Positions 44,259 through 52,137 of a stretch of 64,000 nt of DNA are shown piece after piece (position 1 is the first letter of the stretch; each line of letters begins with the position of its first letter). The notes beneath the pieces were generated by a model. It had not been told where the DNA came from and did not search any database. It worked only from the letters and a program-made list of their open reading frames with translations. The stretch lies in contig CAKSKA010000002.1 in assembly GCA_934464615.1 (NCBI GenBank), positions 62,001 through 126,000 of the forward strand. Direction: 5' to 3'. The stretch is from an uncultured Eubacteriales bacterium. Its GTDB lineage: Bacteria; Bacillota; Clostridia; Oscillospirales; Acutalibacteraceae. A program made the position numbers and the translations under genes.

Positions 44259-46013
44259 ATGTCGATATTTGATTTTTTGACGATGCTTGGCGGTTTGTGT
44301 CTGTTTTTGTTTGGAATGAATGTTATGGGGCAGGCGCTTGAGCGCAGTGCCGGCGGCAGTTTAAAATCGCTGCTTTCCAAAATGACTAAAAATAAGTGGG
44401 CGGGGTTTTTAACCGGCCTCGGTGTAACGGCGGTAATTCAAAGTTCGTCCGCCACAACCGTTATGGTGGTAGGTTTTGTAAACTCGGGACTTATGACGCT
44501 GCATCAGGCGGTCGGCGTTATAATGGGCGCAAACGTCGGTACAACAGTTACCGCGTGGATATTAAGCCTTGCCGGCATAAGCAGTTCCAACTTTTTTATA
44601 AAACTTTTAAAGCCGTCGTCCTTTACGCCGATATTAGCGCTTGTAGGTATTGTGCTTTATATGTTTTTAGCCGACGGCAGACGCGGCAGACGCAAGGACA
44701 CCGGGCTTGTACTGCTTGGGTTTGCAACCCTTATGTTCGGTATGGAAACCATGTCGGGTGCGGTTGCGGGACTTAAAGACGTACCTGCTTTTACAAATTT
44801 ATTTATTGCCTTTAAAAATCCGTTTCTCGGCGTGCTTGCAGGCGCATTGCTTACCGGCATAATCCAGTCAAGTTCGGCGTCCGTCGGCATATTGCAGGCG
44901 TTGTCCTTTACGGGACAGGTTTCCTATGCGGCGGCAATACCGATTATTATGGGACAAAACATCGGCACATGTGTTACGGCGCTTTTATCCTGTGTGGGTA
45001 CAAATAAAAACGCAAAACGTGCAGCGGTACTGCATTTGTTCTTTAACATTATAGGTACTGCCGTAGTGCTTGCCGCGTTTTTGATTGTGCGTATCACCTT
45101 AGCCCCCGCGTTTTTGGATACGGCTGCGTCTACAGTCGGCATAGCGGTTGCACATTCCGCATTTAACATTTTATGTACGGCGCTGTTGCTGCCGGCGTCG
45201 GGATTGCTTGAAAAACTTGTTATTAAACTTGTACCGGACGGCAAAAAGCCCGAAACCGCATTACAGCTTGACGAAAGACTTATCGTGTCCCCCGTAATAG
45301 CGCTTCAGCGCAGCCGCGAAGTAACCGCGCAAATGGCGCGCACGGCTTTTTCGGGACTTAAAAACGCTTTGTCGCTTATAAATAATTATACTCCCGACGC
45401 CGCAGACCGCGTGTACAAGGCAGAGGAGGAAACCGATAAATACGAAGACGCCATAGGTACATACCTTATAAAACTGTCGGGTGAAATTACAAATGAAGGC
45501 GACAGCGCCGAGGTTACAAAACTATTGCGGTTTATAGGCGATATTGAAAGGATTTCCGACCACGCGCTTAATATTTGCCATTCTGCCGAGGAAATGCAGG
45601 AAAAGAATGTCGAATTTACGCCGCAAGGCAAAGCGGAAATGGCGGTTATTATTAATGCCGTAAGCGAAATTTCCGATTTTGCGCTGAAAATCGTTACCGA
45701 AAACAGCATTGAAGCCGCACGGGAAATCGAGCCGCTTGAGCAGGTTATAGACGCCCTTAAGGAAAAACTGCGCACAAGCCATATTAAACGCCTTAAAGAT
45801 GATAAATGTTCTGTTTTGGCAGGATATATATGGACCGATTTGCTTAATAATCTTGAACGGGCGTCGGACCATTGTTCCAATATAGCCGGCTGCGAACTTG
45901 ATACGGCACAGGGCGAACTTAATATACACGAATATATGCACGACCTGCGTACCGAAAATGACGAATTCAATAAAAAGTACAAATTTTACGAGCAAAAGTA
46001 TCAGGTACAGTAA
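44259..46013 (+). CDS. Na/Pi cotransporter with PhoU-like C-terminal domain
   Basis: A 584-residue protein of the NptA/PNaS family. Two inverted transport repeats each contain the QSSSAT-type motif (IQSSSATTVMVVGF and IQSSSASVGILQAL), and GANVGTTVTAW and GQNIGTCVTALL complete the pattern. Residues about 345-560 form a PhoU-like helical domain (RFIGDIERISDHALNI, LNNLERASDHCSNIAG) with metal-binding E-x3-D-H motifs. The protein imports phosphate with Na+. The Pho-box-like repeat upstream suggests induction under phosphate limitation by the PhoP/PhoR pair at 9-11.6 kb. RBS AGAGGGG. Confidence 0.93.
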   Translation: MSIFDFLTMLGGLCLFLFGMNVMGQALERSAGGSLKSLLSKMTKNKWAGFLTGLGVTAVIQSSSATTVMVVGFVNSGLMTLHQAVGVIMGANVGTTVTAWILSLAGISSSNFFIKLLKPSSFTPILALVGIVLYMFLADGRRGRRKDTGLVLLGFATLMFGMETMSGAVAGLKDVPAFTNLFIAFKNPFLGVLAGALLTGIIQSSSASVGILQALSFTGQVSYAAAIPIIMGQNIGTCVTALLSCVGTNKNAKRAAVLHLFFNIIGTAVVLAAFLIVRITLAPAFLDTAASTVGIAVAHSAFNILCTALLLPASGLLEKLVIKLVPDGKKPETALQLDERLIVSPVIALQRSREVTAQMARTAFSGLKNALSLINNYTPDAADRVYKAEEETDKYEDAIGTYLIKLSGEITNEGDSAEVTKLLRFIGDIERISDHALNICHSAEEMQEKNVEFTPQGKAEMAVIINAVSEISDFALKIVTENSIEAAREIEPLEQVIDALKEKLRTSHIKRLKDDKCSVLAGYIWTDLLNNLERASDHCSNIAGCELDTAQGELNIHEYMHDLRTENDEFNKKYKFYEQKYQVQ

Positions 46014-46018
46014 TATTT

Positions 46019-46064
46019 AACCCCCGAACATCATCGGATGTTCGGGGGTTGTTATATATTTTTT
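46019..46064 (+). terminator. Terminator after the Na/Pi cotransporter
   Basis: A 14-bp perfect stem (46019-46032 with 46037-46050), ATCG loop, followed by GTTATATATTTTTT. Confidence 0.85.
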
Positions 46065-46065
46065 A

Positions 46066-46123
46066 AATATTTACCCGTGTACGGGTAAATATTGTATTAA
46101 TACCGTGTATTATTATACACGGT
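46066..46123 (+). promoter_or_regulatory. Two palindromic operators before an XRE gene
   Basis: A perfect 12-bp-arm palindrome (46066-46077 with 46082-46093, core TTTACCCG-TGTA-CGGGTAAA) is followed by a 9-bp-arm palindrome (46102-46110 with 46115-46123, core ACCGTGTAT/ATACACGGT). Both share CCGTGTA. The second overlaps the ribosome binding region of the gene. They are likely autoregulatory operators, although hairpin formation in RNA is possible too. Confidence 0.6.
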
Positions 46124-46129
46124 GATAAA

Positions 46130-46402
46130 ATGAGTAATAGGGTTGAATTTGAAAACAGGGACAGACTGATACAGTTAGGCATTGTTATTTCCGCTTTACG
46201 CAAACTGCGTGGAATGTCGCAAGAGCAACTTGCTGAAAAAGCAAATGTCAGCCGTTCACAAATCAGCAATATAGAAGCCCCGGGAATAGCACACTCCTTT
46301 TCGATGAATGTGTTTTTTAGCATAGCAAGTGCATTGGACACAGAACCTGCCGACTTAATAGCTGCAACACTGTTTTCGGAAGAAATATCGGATAATAAAT
46401 AA
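46130..46402 (+). CDS. XRE-family transcriptional regulator
   Basis: A 90-residue protein with one Cro/CI helix-turn-helix at about residues 18-70 (ISALRKLRGMSQEQLAEKA, NVSRSQISNIEAPG). The start at 46130 is six bases after GGTG, leaving a very short leader that contains two dyad operators, which points to autorepression. It stands alone between the Na/Pi cotransporter and the convergent GXGXG gene, whose end is 7 bases from its own. The target is not evident. Confidence 0.85.
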   Translation: MSNRVEFENRDRLIQLGIVISALRKLRGMSQEQLAEKANVSRSQISNIEAPGIAHSFSMNVFFSIASALDTEPADLIAATLFSEEISDNK

Positions 46403-46408
46403 AAATAT

Positions 46409-47125
46409 TTAATTTGCCACATACATTTGTTTATACGGGTTTTTGGTATCGGGGGTTATAAGCGTGAATGTTTCGCTTAAAATATCCGTTGTGTCCATGC
46501 CGAAGTATTTGCAGTATTTTTCTATGTACGGCATAATTTCCTGCAAATCGTCTTTGGTTGCGGCACGCAGGTTAAGCCTGTCGGGAAAGGTTATATTATC
46601 AATTTTACCGCGTATAAACATTTTGCCGCCGTGCATACCGGTGCAGGGAAAATTGCCGACTGCAGCGCGGGAGCCGTCGTGAAGTCCCAACACTATTATT
46701 ATGCCCCCTGCCTGATACTCGCCGAGGAAACTGCCGGCTCTGCCGCCTATAACCATAACGGGTTTTTTATCCTCGTACGCTTTCATATGTATACCGGCGC
46801 GGTAACCTGCGTTTCCCTTTACAAAAATCTCGCCGCCGCGCATGGCATATCCTGCGGCATCGCCTATATTGCCGTGTATAACTATGCTGCCGGAATTCAT
46901 TGTATCGCCTACGGCGTCCTGCGCATTGCCGTTTACAATAATTTGCGCGCCGTTTAAATATGCGCCGAGCGCATTGCCGGGTACACCGTTTACGGTAATT
47001 TTTTTATCCGACATACCCGTAGCGATAAAGCGCTGTCCCAAGCAGCCGTTAAGGCAGGCGGAGTCCGTTTTGCGTAATTCTTCGTTTATTTGTGTAAATG
47101 TCATACCGTTTACGTTTATTTCCAT
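46409..47125 (-). CDS. Glutamate synthase GXGXG domain subunit (archaeal-type, third part)
   Basis: A 238-residue right-handed beta-helix protein corresponding to the C-terminal GXGXG domain of the large glutamate synthase subunit. Its repeats read NGVPGNALGAYLNGA, NGNAQDAVGDTMNSG, HGNIGDAAGYAMRGG and KGNAGYRAGIHM. It has a structural role, positioning the domains that form the ammonia tunnel. It is third in a split GOGAT operon, 20 bases after the FMN-domain gene. The start at 47125 follows GGGGTGAC; the 47134 GTG is part of that RBS. Confidence 0.92.
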   Translation of the reverse strand: MEINVNGMTFTQINEELRKTDSACLNGCLGQRFIATGMSDKKITVNGVPGNALGAYLNGAQIIVNGNAQDAVGDTMNSGSIVIHGNIGDAAGYAMRGGEIFVKGNAGYRAGIHMKAYEDKKPVMVIGGRAGSFLGEYQAGGIIIVLGLHDGSRAAVGNFPCTGMHGGKMFIRGKIDNITFPDRLNLRAATKDDLQEIMPYIEKYCKYFGMDTTDILSETFTLITPDTKNPYKQMYVAN

Positions 47126-47145
47126 ATATGTCACCCCGATTTTGT

Positions 47146-48651
47146 CTATTCGCCCGCGTGGGCAATGCCCAAAATGTCAAGTTCCTTTTGTGTAAGGCCT
47201 ATTCCGCGCAGCATAAGGCGGTTGCCGCGCAGCGCTTCTATAGAGTTTATACCCATACCGCCCATAAGTTCCATTATTTCGTGCCGCCACGCCGTAAGCA
47301 GATTTACAAGGCGTGTGCATCCGACCTCGGAATCAAGTCTTTTTACAAGTTCGGGGCGCTGTGTTGCAATGCCCCAATTACATTTGCCCGACTGACAGGT
47401 CCTGCACAAATGGCAGCCCAAAGCAAGCAGCGCCGCCGTACCTATATAACAGGCGTCCGCACCGAGGGCTACCGCCTTTACAACGTCCGCGGCATTTCTG
47501 ATACTTCCGCCCGCAATTATAGACACGTTGTTCCTTATACCCTCGTCCCTCAGTCTTGTGTCAACCGCCGCCAAAGCGAGTTCTATGGGTATACCCACAT
47601 TATCGCGTATTCTTGTAGGCGCGGCGCCCGTGCCTCCGCGGAATCCGTCAATGGCGATGATATCCGCACCGCTGCGCGCAATTCCGCTTGCAATCGCGGC
47701 AATATTATGCACTGCCGCAACCTTTACTATAATGGGTTTTTTATAATTTGTCGCCTCTTTAAGCGAATATACAAGCTGGCGCAAATCTTCAATTGAATAA
47801 ATATCGTGGTGCGGTGCCGGGGAAATGGCATCCGAGCCTTCGGGAATCATACGCGTTCTCGACACGTCGCCAACGATTTTAGCGCCCGGCAAATGACCGC
47901 CGATACCCGGTTTTGCGCCCTGTCCCATTTTAATTTCAACCGCCGCGCCGGCGTTAAGATAATCCTCGTAAACGCCGAATCTGCCCGACGCCACCTGTAC
48001 CACGGTATTGTCGCCGTAGCAGTAAAAATCTTCGTGCAGACCGCCTTCCCCGGTATTGTAGTAAATGCCGAGTTCCCGTGCCGCCTTTGCAAGACTTTTA
48101 TGCGCGTTATAACTTATGGAGCCGTAGCTCATAGCCGAAAACATTATCGGCATTGAGAGTTCAAGCTGCGGCGGTAAATCGGTTATAAGTTCTCCGTCGG
48201 CGGTTTTTACGACCTTTTCGGGCTTTTTGCCCAAAAATACCTTGGTTTCCATAGGCTCGCGCAGGGGATCTATCGGCGGATTTGTTACCTGCGACGCGTT
48301 TATAAGTATTTTGTCGAAATATACGGGAAGCGGCTGCGGATTACCCATTGACGACAAAAGCACGCCGCCCGATGCCGCCTGTTTGTATATTTCCTTTACG
48401 TTATCGCTTTGCCAGTTTGCGTTTTCGCGGAACGTGCAATCATTTTTAACTATTTTTAAAGCGTGCGTAGGGCAAAAGCATACGCAGCGCTGGCAATCGA
48501 TGCATTTCGACTCGTCGCTTACCATAAGTCCCGTTTTTTCGTCGTAACTGTGTACGCCGTTGGCACACTGCTTTTCGCAAATTCGGCAGGAATTGCAGCG
48601 TGTAAAATTACGCACAACCTCAAATTCGGGGAAAATATAATTTACCGACAT
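47146..48651 (-). CDS. Glutamate synthase FMN domain with N-terminal ferredoxin domain
   Basis: A 501-residue central part of an archaeal-type glutamate synthase. Residues 1-75 hold two 4Fe-4S motifs (CNSCRICEKQC and CIDCQRCVCFCP). The remaining TIM-barrel FMN domain includes GEGGLHEDFY, KMGQGAKPGIGGHLPG, DGFRGGTGAAPTRI and the 3Fe-4S cluster Cys in CHLCRTCQSGKCNWGIAT. It makes glutamate from 2-oxoglutarate and the ammonia delivered by the amidotransferase subunit. The built-in ferredoxin domain and absence of a gltD gene suggest electrons come from ferredoxin rather than NADPH; this is inference. It overlaps the upstream gene by 10 bases. Confidence 0.94.
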   Translation of the reverse strand: MSVNYIFPEFEVVRNFTRCNSCRICEKQCANGVHSYDEKTGLMVSDESKCIDCQRCVCFCPTHALKIVKNDCTFRENANWQSDNVKEIYKQAASGGVLLSSMGNPQPLPVYFDKILINASQVTNPPIDPLREPMETKVFLGKKPEKVVKTADGELITDLPPQLELSMPIMFSAMSYGSISYNAHKSLAKAARELGIYYNTGEGGLHEDFYCYGDNTVVQVASGRFGVYEDYLNAGAAVEIKMGQGAKPGIGGHLPGAKIVGDVSRTRMIPEGSDAISPAPHHDIYSIEDLRQLVYSLKEATNYKKPIIVKVAAVHNIAAIASGIARSGADIIAIDGFRGGTGAAPTRIRDNVGIPIELALAAVDTRLRDEGIRNNVSIIAGGSIRNAADVVKAVALGADACYIGTAALLALGCHLCRTCQSGKCNWGIATQRPELVKRLDSEVGCTRLVNLLTAWRHEIMELMGGMGINSIEALRGNRLMLRGIGLTQKELDILGIAHAGE

Positions 48652-49745
48652 TGCTCTTCACCGCCTTTTTTTACAGTTATTATAATCGGCTCCCCGCCGG
48701 CGGGGGCATAAAAGTTTTCGGCATTCGGTTCCATTGCCTTTATTGCGGCTTCCTCGCTTGCGATAAATACTTTATCGTCCTTTTCGGCTACAACCATGGA
48801 ACGCAGTTTCAGCCTGTCGTTAAGCGCCATAAGTCCGCCGTTAAATCCCAAAATTATGGAAAAAGGACCGGTTATCAGCAAATTCGGAAAGACTTTACGC
48901 AGGTATTCGTGTTCCCGTTTTTCCTTTCCGGTCATTTTATCAATAGTACTCCAAAACGGCGCCGCAATAACGCCGGCTGTTTGCGTCAGCGTCAATCCCT
49001 GACGGCGAAGCAAATAATCCGCAATATATGTAATTACCTCGGTATCGGTTTGCAGTGTACATTTATATCCGTACATTTCCGCGCAGCGTCGGTTTGAGTC
49101 GTACGAAGAAATTTCGCCGTTATGCACAACCGAGTAATCAAGCAGCGCAAACGGGTGTGCGCCGCCCCACCAGCCCGGTGTATTTGTGGGATACCTGCCG
49201 TGAGCGGTAAAACTGTAGCCCTCATATTCGTCTATTCGGTAAAATCTGCCCACGTCTTCGGGAAATCCCACGGCTTTGAAAACGCCCATATTCTTACCGC
49301 TTGAAAAGACATATGCGCCCTTAATTTCGGTATTGATTTTCATAACCGTGCGCGCGACATATTCCTTTTCGTCAAGCTGAAGTCGGGACAGCACAGAGGA
49401 CAGCGGAGATACAAAATACCGCCATATAAGCGGCACATCGGTAATTTCGGGGATTTTTTTAATCGGAATATTTTCCGCCTTAACCATCTCAAATCCCTCT
49501 TTTAAAAAGTTTTCGCACTGCACGCGGTCGCTGTTATCGTTATAAAAAATATGGAACGCGTAAAAATCCTTATATTCGGGATAAATGCCGTAAGCCGCAA
49601 ATCCGCCGCCGAGTCCGTTTGAACGGTCGTGCATGGGTATCATACTTTTAATAATTTTTTCACCCGTCATTTTTTCTCCGTTTTTGGATATTACGGCAGA
49701 TATTGCACAGCCGGACGGTATGCGGACTTCGCCCTCTTTAAGCAT
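48642..49745 (-). CDS. Glutamate synthase class II glutamine amidotransferase subunit
   Basis: A 367-residue N-terminal-nucleophile amidotransferase, the first part of the split GOGAT. The presumed catalytic Cys is in SGCAISAVISKNG at residue 13, so a 12-residue propeptide would have to be removed. Other family blocks are AHGRYPTNTPGWWGGAHPF and SVVHNGEISSYDSNRR. It releases ammonia from glutamine for the FMN subunit. I chose the ATG at 49745 (AAGGGA nine bases upstream); an ATG at 49754 is too close to the RBS and a TTG at 49763 lies in the terminator tract. First in the operon. Confidence 0.92.
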   Translation of the reverse strand: MLKEGEVRIPSGCAISAVISKNGEKMTGEKIIKSMIPMHDRSNGLGGGFAAYGIYPEYKDFYAFHIFYNDNSDRVQCENFLKEGFEMVKAENIPIKKIPEITDVPLIWRYFVSPLSSVLSRLQLDEKEYVARTVMKINTEIKGAYVFSSGKNMGVFKAVGFPEDVGRFYRIDEYEGYSFTAHGRYPTNTPGWWGGAHPFALLDYSVVHNGEISSYDSNRRCAEMYGYKCTLQTDTEVITYIADYLLRRQGLTLTQTAGVIAAPFWSTIDKMTGKEKREHEYLRKVFPNLLITGPFSIILGFNGGLMALNDRLKLRSMVVAEKDDKVFIASEEAAIKAMEPNAENFYAPAGGEPIIITVKKGGEEQCR

Positions 49746-49760
49746 ATAAACCATTCCCTT

Positions 49761-49817
49761 CAAAAAAATAAAAGACGCACATTTACAAAGGCTGCGACAC
49801 CTTTATAAATGAACGTC
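49761..49817 (-). terminator. Leader terminator of the glutamate synthase operon
   Basis: On the minus strand an 18-bp stem with one mismatch and two wobbles (49817-49800 with 49791-49774), an 8-base loop and the tract TTTTATTTTTTT lie between the promoter and the RBS. This is an attenuator that must be bypassed for expression. Confidence 0.85.
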
Positions 49818-49826
49818 ATTGCTCAC
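49809..49826 (-). promoter_or_regulatory. Antiterminator-like hairpin, glutamate synthase leader
   Basis: At the predicted 5' end of the minus-strand transcript, GTGAGC pairs GTTCAT (6 bp with two wobbles) around the six-base loop AATGAC. Nine bases (49809-49817) are shared with the 5' arm of the terminator, so the two structures exclude each other. The loop has A at position 1 and G at position 4, as described for ANTAR-protein targets. Confidence 0.55.
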
Positions 49827-49832
49827 GGGAAA

Positions 49833-49861
49833 ATTATAGCACCAAAGCAAAAATTTGTCAA
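49833..49861 (-). promoter_or_regulatory. Glutamate synthase operon promoter
   Basis: Perfect consensus on the minus strand: TTGACA (49861-49856), 17 bases and TATAAT (49838-49833). Confidence 0.9.
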
Positions 49862-49887
49862 CCGCCGAAAATTTTTTAAAAAAAGTA

Positions 49888-49916
49888 TTGACAAATTGCA
49901 AACTGCGGCGTATAAT
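49888..49916 (+). promoter_or_regulatory. glnN-amt operon promoter
   Basis: Perfect consensus: TTGACA (49888-49893), 17 bases and TATAAT (49911-49916). The two divergent -35 boxes are 26 bases apart. Confidence 0.9.
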
Positions 49917-49925
49917 ACGCAAATA

Positions 49926-49943
49926 TAAGGCGAAGGCGTCTTA
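49926..49943 (+). promoter_or_regulatory. Antiterminator-like hairpin, glnN leader
   Basis: A few bases after the predicted start, TAAGGC pairs GTCTTA (6 bp with one G-U) around the six-base loop GAAGGC; the G-C at its ends may close it to a tetraloop. It overlaps the 5' arm of the terminator by 9 bases and is therefore mutually exclusive with it, as in the divergent leader. Confidence 0.5.
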
Positions 49944-49974
49944 AAGGGTTAGTGCCCTTTAAGGCGTCTTTTTT
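49935..49974 (+). terminator. Leader terminator (attenuator) of glnN
   Basis: A 14-bp stem with two wobbles (49935-49948 with 49955-49968), loop TTAGTG, followed by TTTTTT, 27 bases before the glnN start. Confidence 0.85.
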
Positions 49975-50001
49975 ATTTTAATTTTAAAAAGGAGAATTAT
50001 T

Positions 50002-52098
50002 ATGAAAACCGTAACAGACATTTTCGGCACACTGGTTTTTGATGACCGCGTTATGAAAGCAACCCTTTCCGACAAGGTTTATCAATCGCTTAAACGTACT
50101 ATTGACGAGGGCGCAAGTCTTAATAATGACGTTGCCGATGCAGTTGCACAGGCAATGAAGGACTGGGCGGTTGCCAACGGCGCCACACATTTTACCCACT
50201 GGTTCCAGCCGCTTACGGGAATTACGGCGGAAAAGCACGACAGCTTTATTGCTCCCGCACCGGACGGCAGGGTAATTATGGAATTCTCCGGAAAAGAACT
50301 TATTAAAGGCGAGCCGGACGCGTCTTCCTTCCCGTCGGGCGGACTCCGCGCAACATTTGAAGCGCGCGGATATACCGCATGGGATCCGACTTCCTATGCG
50401 TTTATTAAGGATAAAACACTTTGTATTCCTACGGCGTTCTGCTCTTACGGGGGCGAGGCGCTGGATAAGAAAACACCTTTGCTGCGTTCTATGGAAGCGC
50501 TTAACAAACAGGCGCTGCGTATTTTAAAACTTTTCGGCAATACAACCGTTAAAAGCGTTAAAACATCGGTAGGTCCCGAACAGGAATATTTCCTTGTGGA
50601 CAAAAAGCTATTTGACGAGCGTCGGGATCTTATATTTACCGGCAGAACGCTTTTCGGTGCAAAGCCACCCAAAGGTCAGGAGATGGACGACCATTATTTC
50701 GGCGTAATAAAGCCGCGTGTTGCCGCATTTATGGCGGACCTTAACGAAGAACTGTGGAAACTCGGTATACTTGCAAAGACCGAACATAACGAGGTTGCCC
50801 CCGCGCAGCACGAACTTGCGCCTATTTACTCCACAACAAACATTGCAACCGACCACAACCAGATAACAATGGAAATTATGCAAAAGGTTGCGGCAAAGCA
50901 CGGACTTGTGTGTCTGCTGCACGAAAAACCGTTTGCGGGCGTAAACGGCAGCGGCAAGCACAACAACTGGTCCATGGCTACAAATACAGGCGTAAACCTT
51001 TTAACACCGGGCGAAACCCCGTACGAAAACGCACAGTTCCTTTTGTTCCTGTGCGCTGTAATTAAAGCGGTTGACGATTATCAGGATTTGTTAAGACTCT
51101 CGGTTGCCACCGCAGGCAACGACCATAGGCTCGGTGCAAACGAAGCGCCGCCGGCGGTTGTATCTATGTTTTTGGGTGACGAGCTTACCGCGGTGCTTGA
51201 CGCTATTGAAAACGACAAGCCGTACGAGGGTGCGGAAAAAACCACTATGAAACTCGGCGTACACGTATTGCCGAAATTCAACCGTGATACGACCGACCGC
51301 AACCGTACTTCGCCTTTTGCGTTTACCGGCAATAAGTTCGAGTTCAGAATGTTAGGCTCCTCAAACAGTATTGCCTGTGCAAACATTATGCTGAACGCCG
51401 CTGTCGCGCAGTCGCTTAAAATCTACGCCGACCGACTTGAAAAGGCGGAAGATTTTGAAACCGCACTGCACGATATGATTAAAAAGACAATTAAGGATCA
51501 CAAGCGTATTATATTCAACGGCAACGGTTACGACGATGCGTGGATTAAGGAAGCCACCGAAAAGCGCGGACTGCTTAACCTGCGTACCACGCCGGACGCC
51601 ATGGTTACAATACTTGACAAGAAGAATATTGATATGCTGACTTCCCTTAAAATATTCTCCGAAGCGGAAATTCATTCCCGTTATGAGATAATGATGGAAA
51701 ATTACGCAAAGACCGTAAACATTGAAGCGCTTACAATGGTGGATATGGCAAAGAAAGAGATCATACCCGCGGTTGAAGCCTATACGGCAGAGGTTGCGGA
51801 CTCTATGTTAAGCAAAAAGTCCGCCGTGCCGGAACTTAAATGCACTTACGAAAAGAGCGTTGTGGCAAAACTTTCCGAACTTACCGACGAAATGGCGGAC
51901 GCCGTATACGCGCTTGAGGACGCGTTGGTTAAATTCGGCGCAATAGACGACGTTACGGAATCGGCAAATTTTGCCAGGGACGAACTGCTGCCTAAAATGG
52001 CTCTGCTGCGTTTGCCCTGCGATCAGGCGGAAAAACTTACGGCGAAAGAATACTGGCCGTTCCCGACCTACGGCGAACTGCTTTTCGGCGTAAGGTAA
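50002..52098 (+). CDS. glnN: Glutamine synthetase type III
   Basis: A 698-residue GSIII, full length, making glutamine from glutamate, ammonia and ATP as a large cytoplasmic oligomer. Signatures are THFTHWFQPLTG and DSFIAPAPDG near the N terminus, FPSGGLRATFEARGYTAWD, SVGPEQEYFLVD, the catalytic EHNEVAPAQHELAP, NGSGKHNNWSM and RTSPFAFTGNKFEFRMLGSS. It heads the glnN-amt(-asnB) operon after an attenuator leader, opposite the glutamate synthase operon, so both halves of the GS/GOGAT cycle are coordinately placed. A second GSIII lies at 62.6 kb. Confidence 0.97.
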   Translation: MKTVTDIFGTLVFDDRVMKATLSDKVYQSLKRTIDEGASLNNDVADAVAQAMKDWAVANGATHFTHWFQPLTGITAEKHDSFIAPAPDGRVIMEFSGKELIKGEPDASSFPSGGLRATFEARGYTAWDPTSYAFIKDKTLCIPTAFCSYGGEALDKKTPLLRSMEALNKQALRILKLFGNTTVKSVKTSVGPEQEYFLVDKKLFDERRDLIFTGRTLFGAKPPKGQEMDDHYFGVIKPRVAAFMADLNEELWKLGILAKTEHNEVAPAQHELAPIYSTTNIATDHNQITMEIMQKVAAKHGLVCLLHEKPFAGVNGSGKHNNWSMATNTGVNLLTPGETPYENAQFLLFLCAVIKAVDDYQDLLRLSVATAGNDHRLGANEAPPAVVSMFLGDELTAVLDAIENDKPYEGAEKTTMKLGVHVLPKFNRDTTDRNRTSPFAFTGNKFEFRMLGSSNSIACANIMLNAAVAQSLKIYADRLEKAEDFETALHDMIKKTIKDHKRIIFNGNGYDDAWIKEATEKRGLLNLRTTPDAMVTILDKKNIDMLTSLKIFSEAEIHSRYEIMMENYAKTVNIEALTMVDMAKKEIIPAVEAYTAEVADSMLSKKSAVPELKCTYEKSVVAKLSELTDEMADAVYALEDALVKFGAIDDVTESANFARDELLPKMALLRLPCDQAEKLTAKEYWPFPTYGELLFGVR

Positions 52099-52137
52099 AA
52101 AGCCTGTTTACAACAAAATATTAAGGGGGAAATTAAA

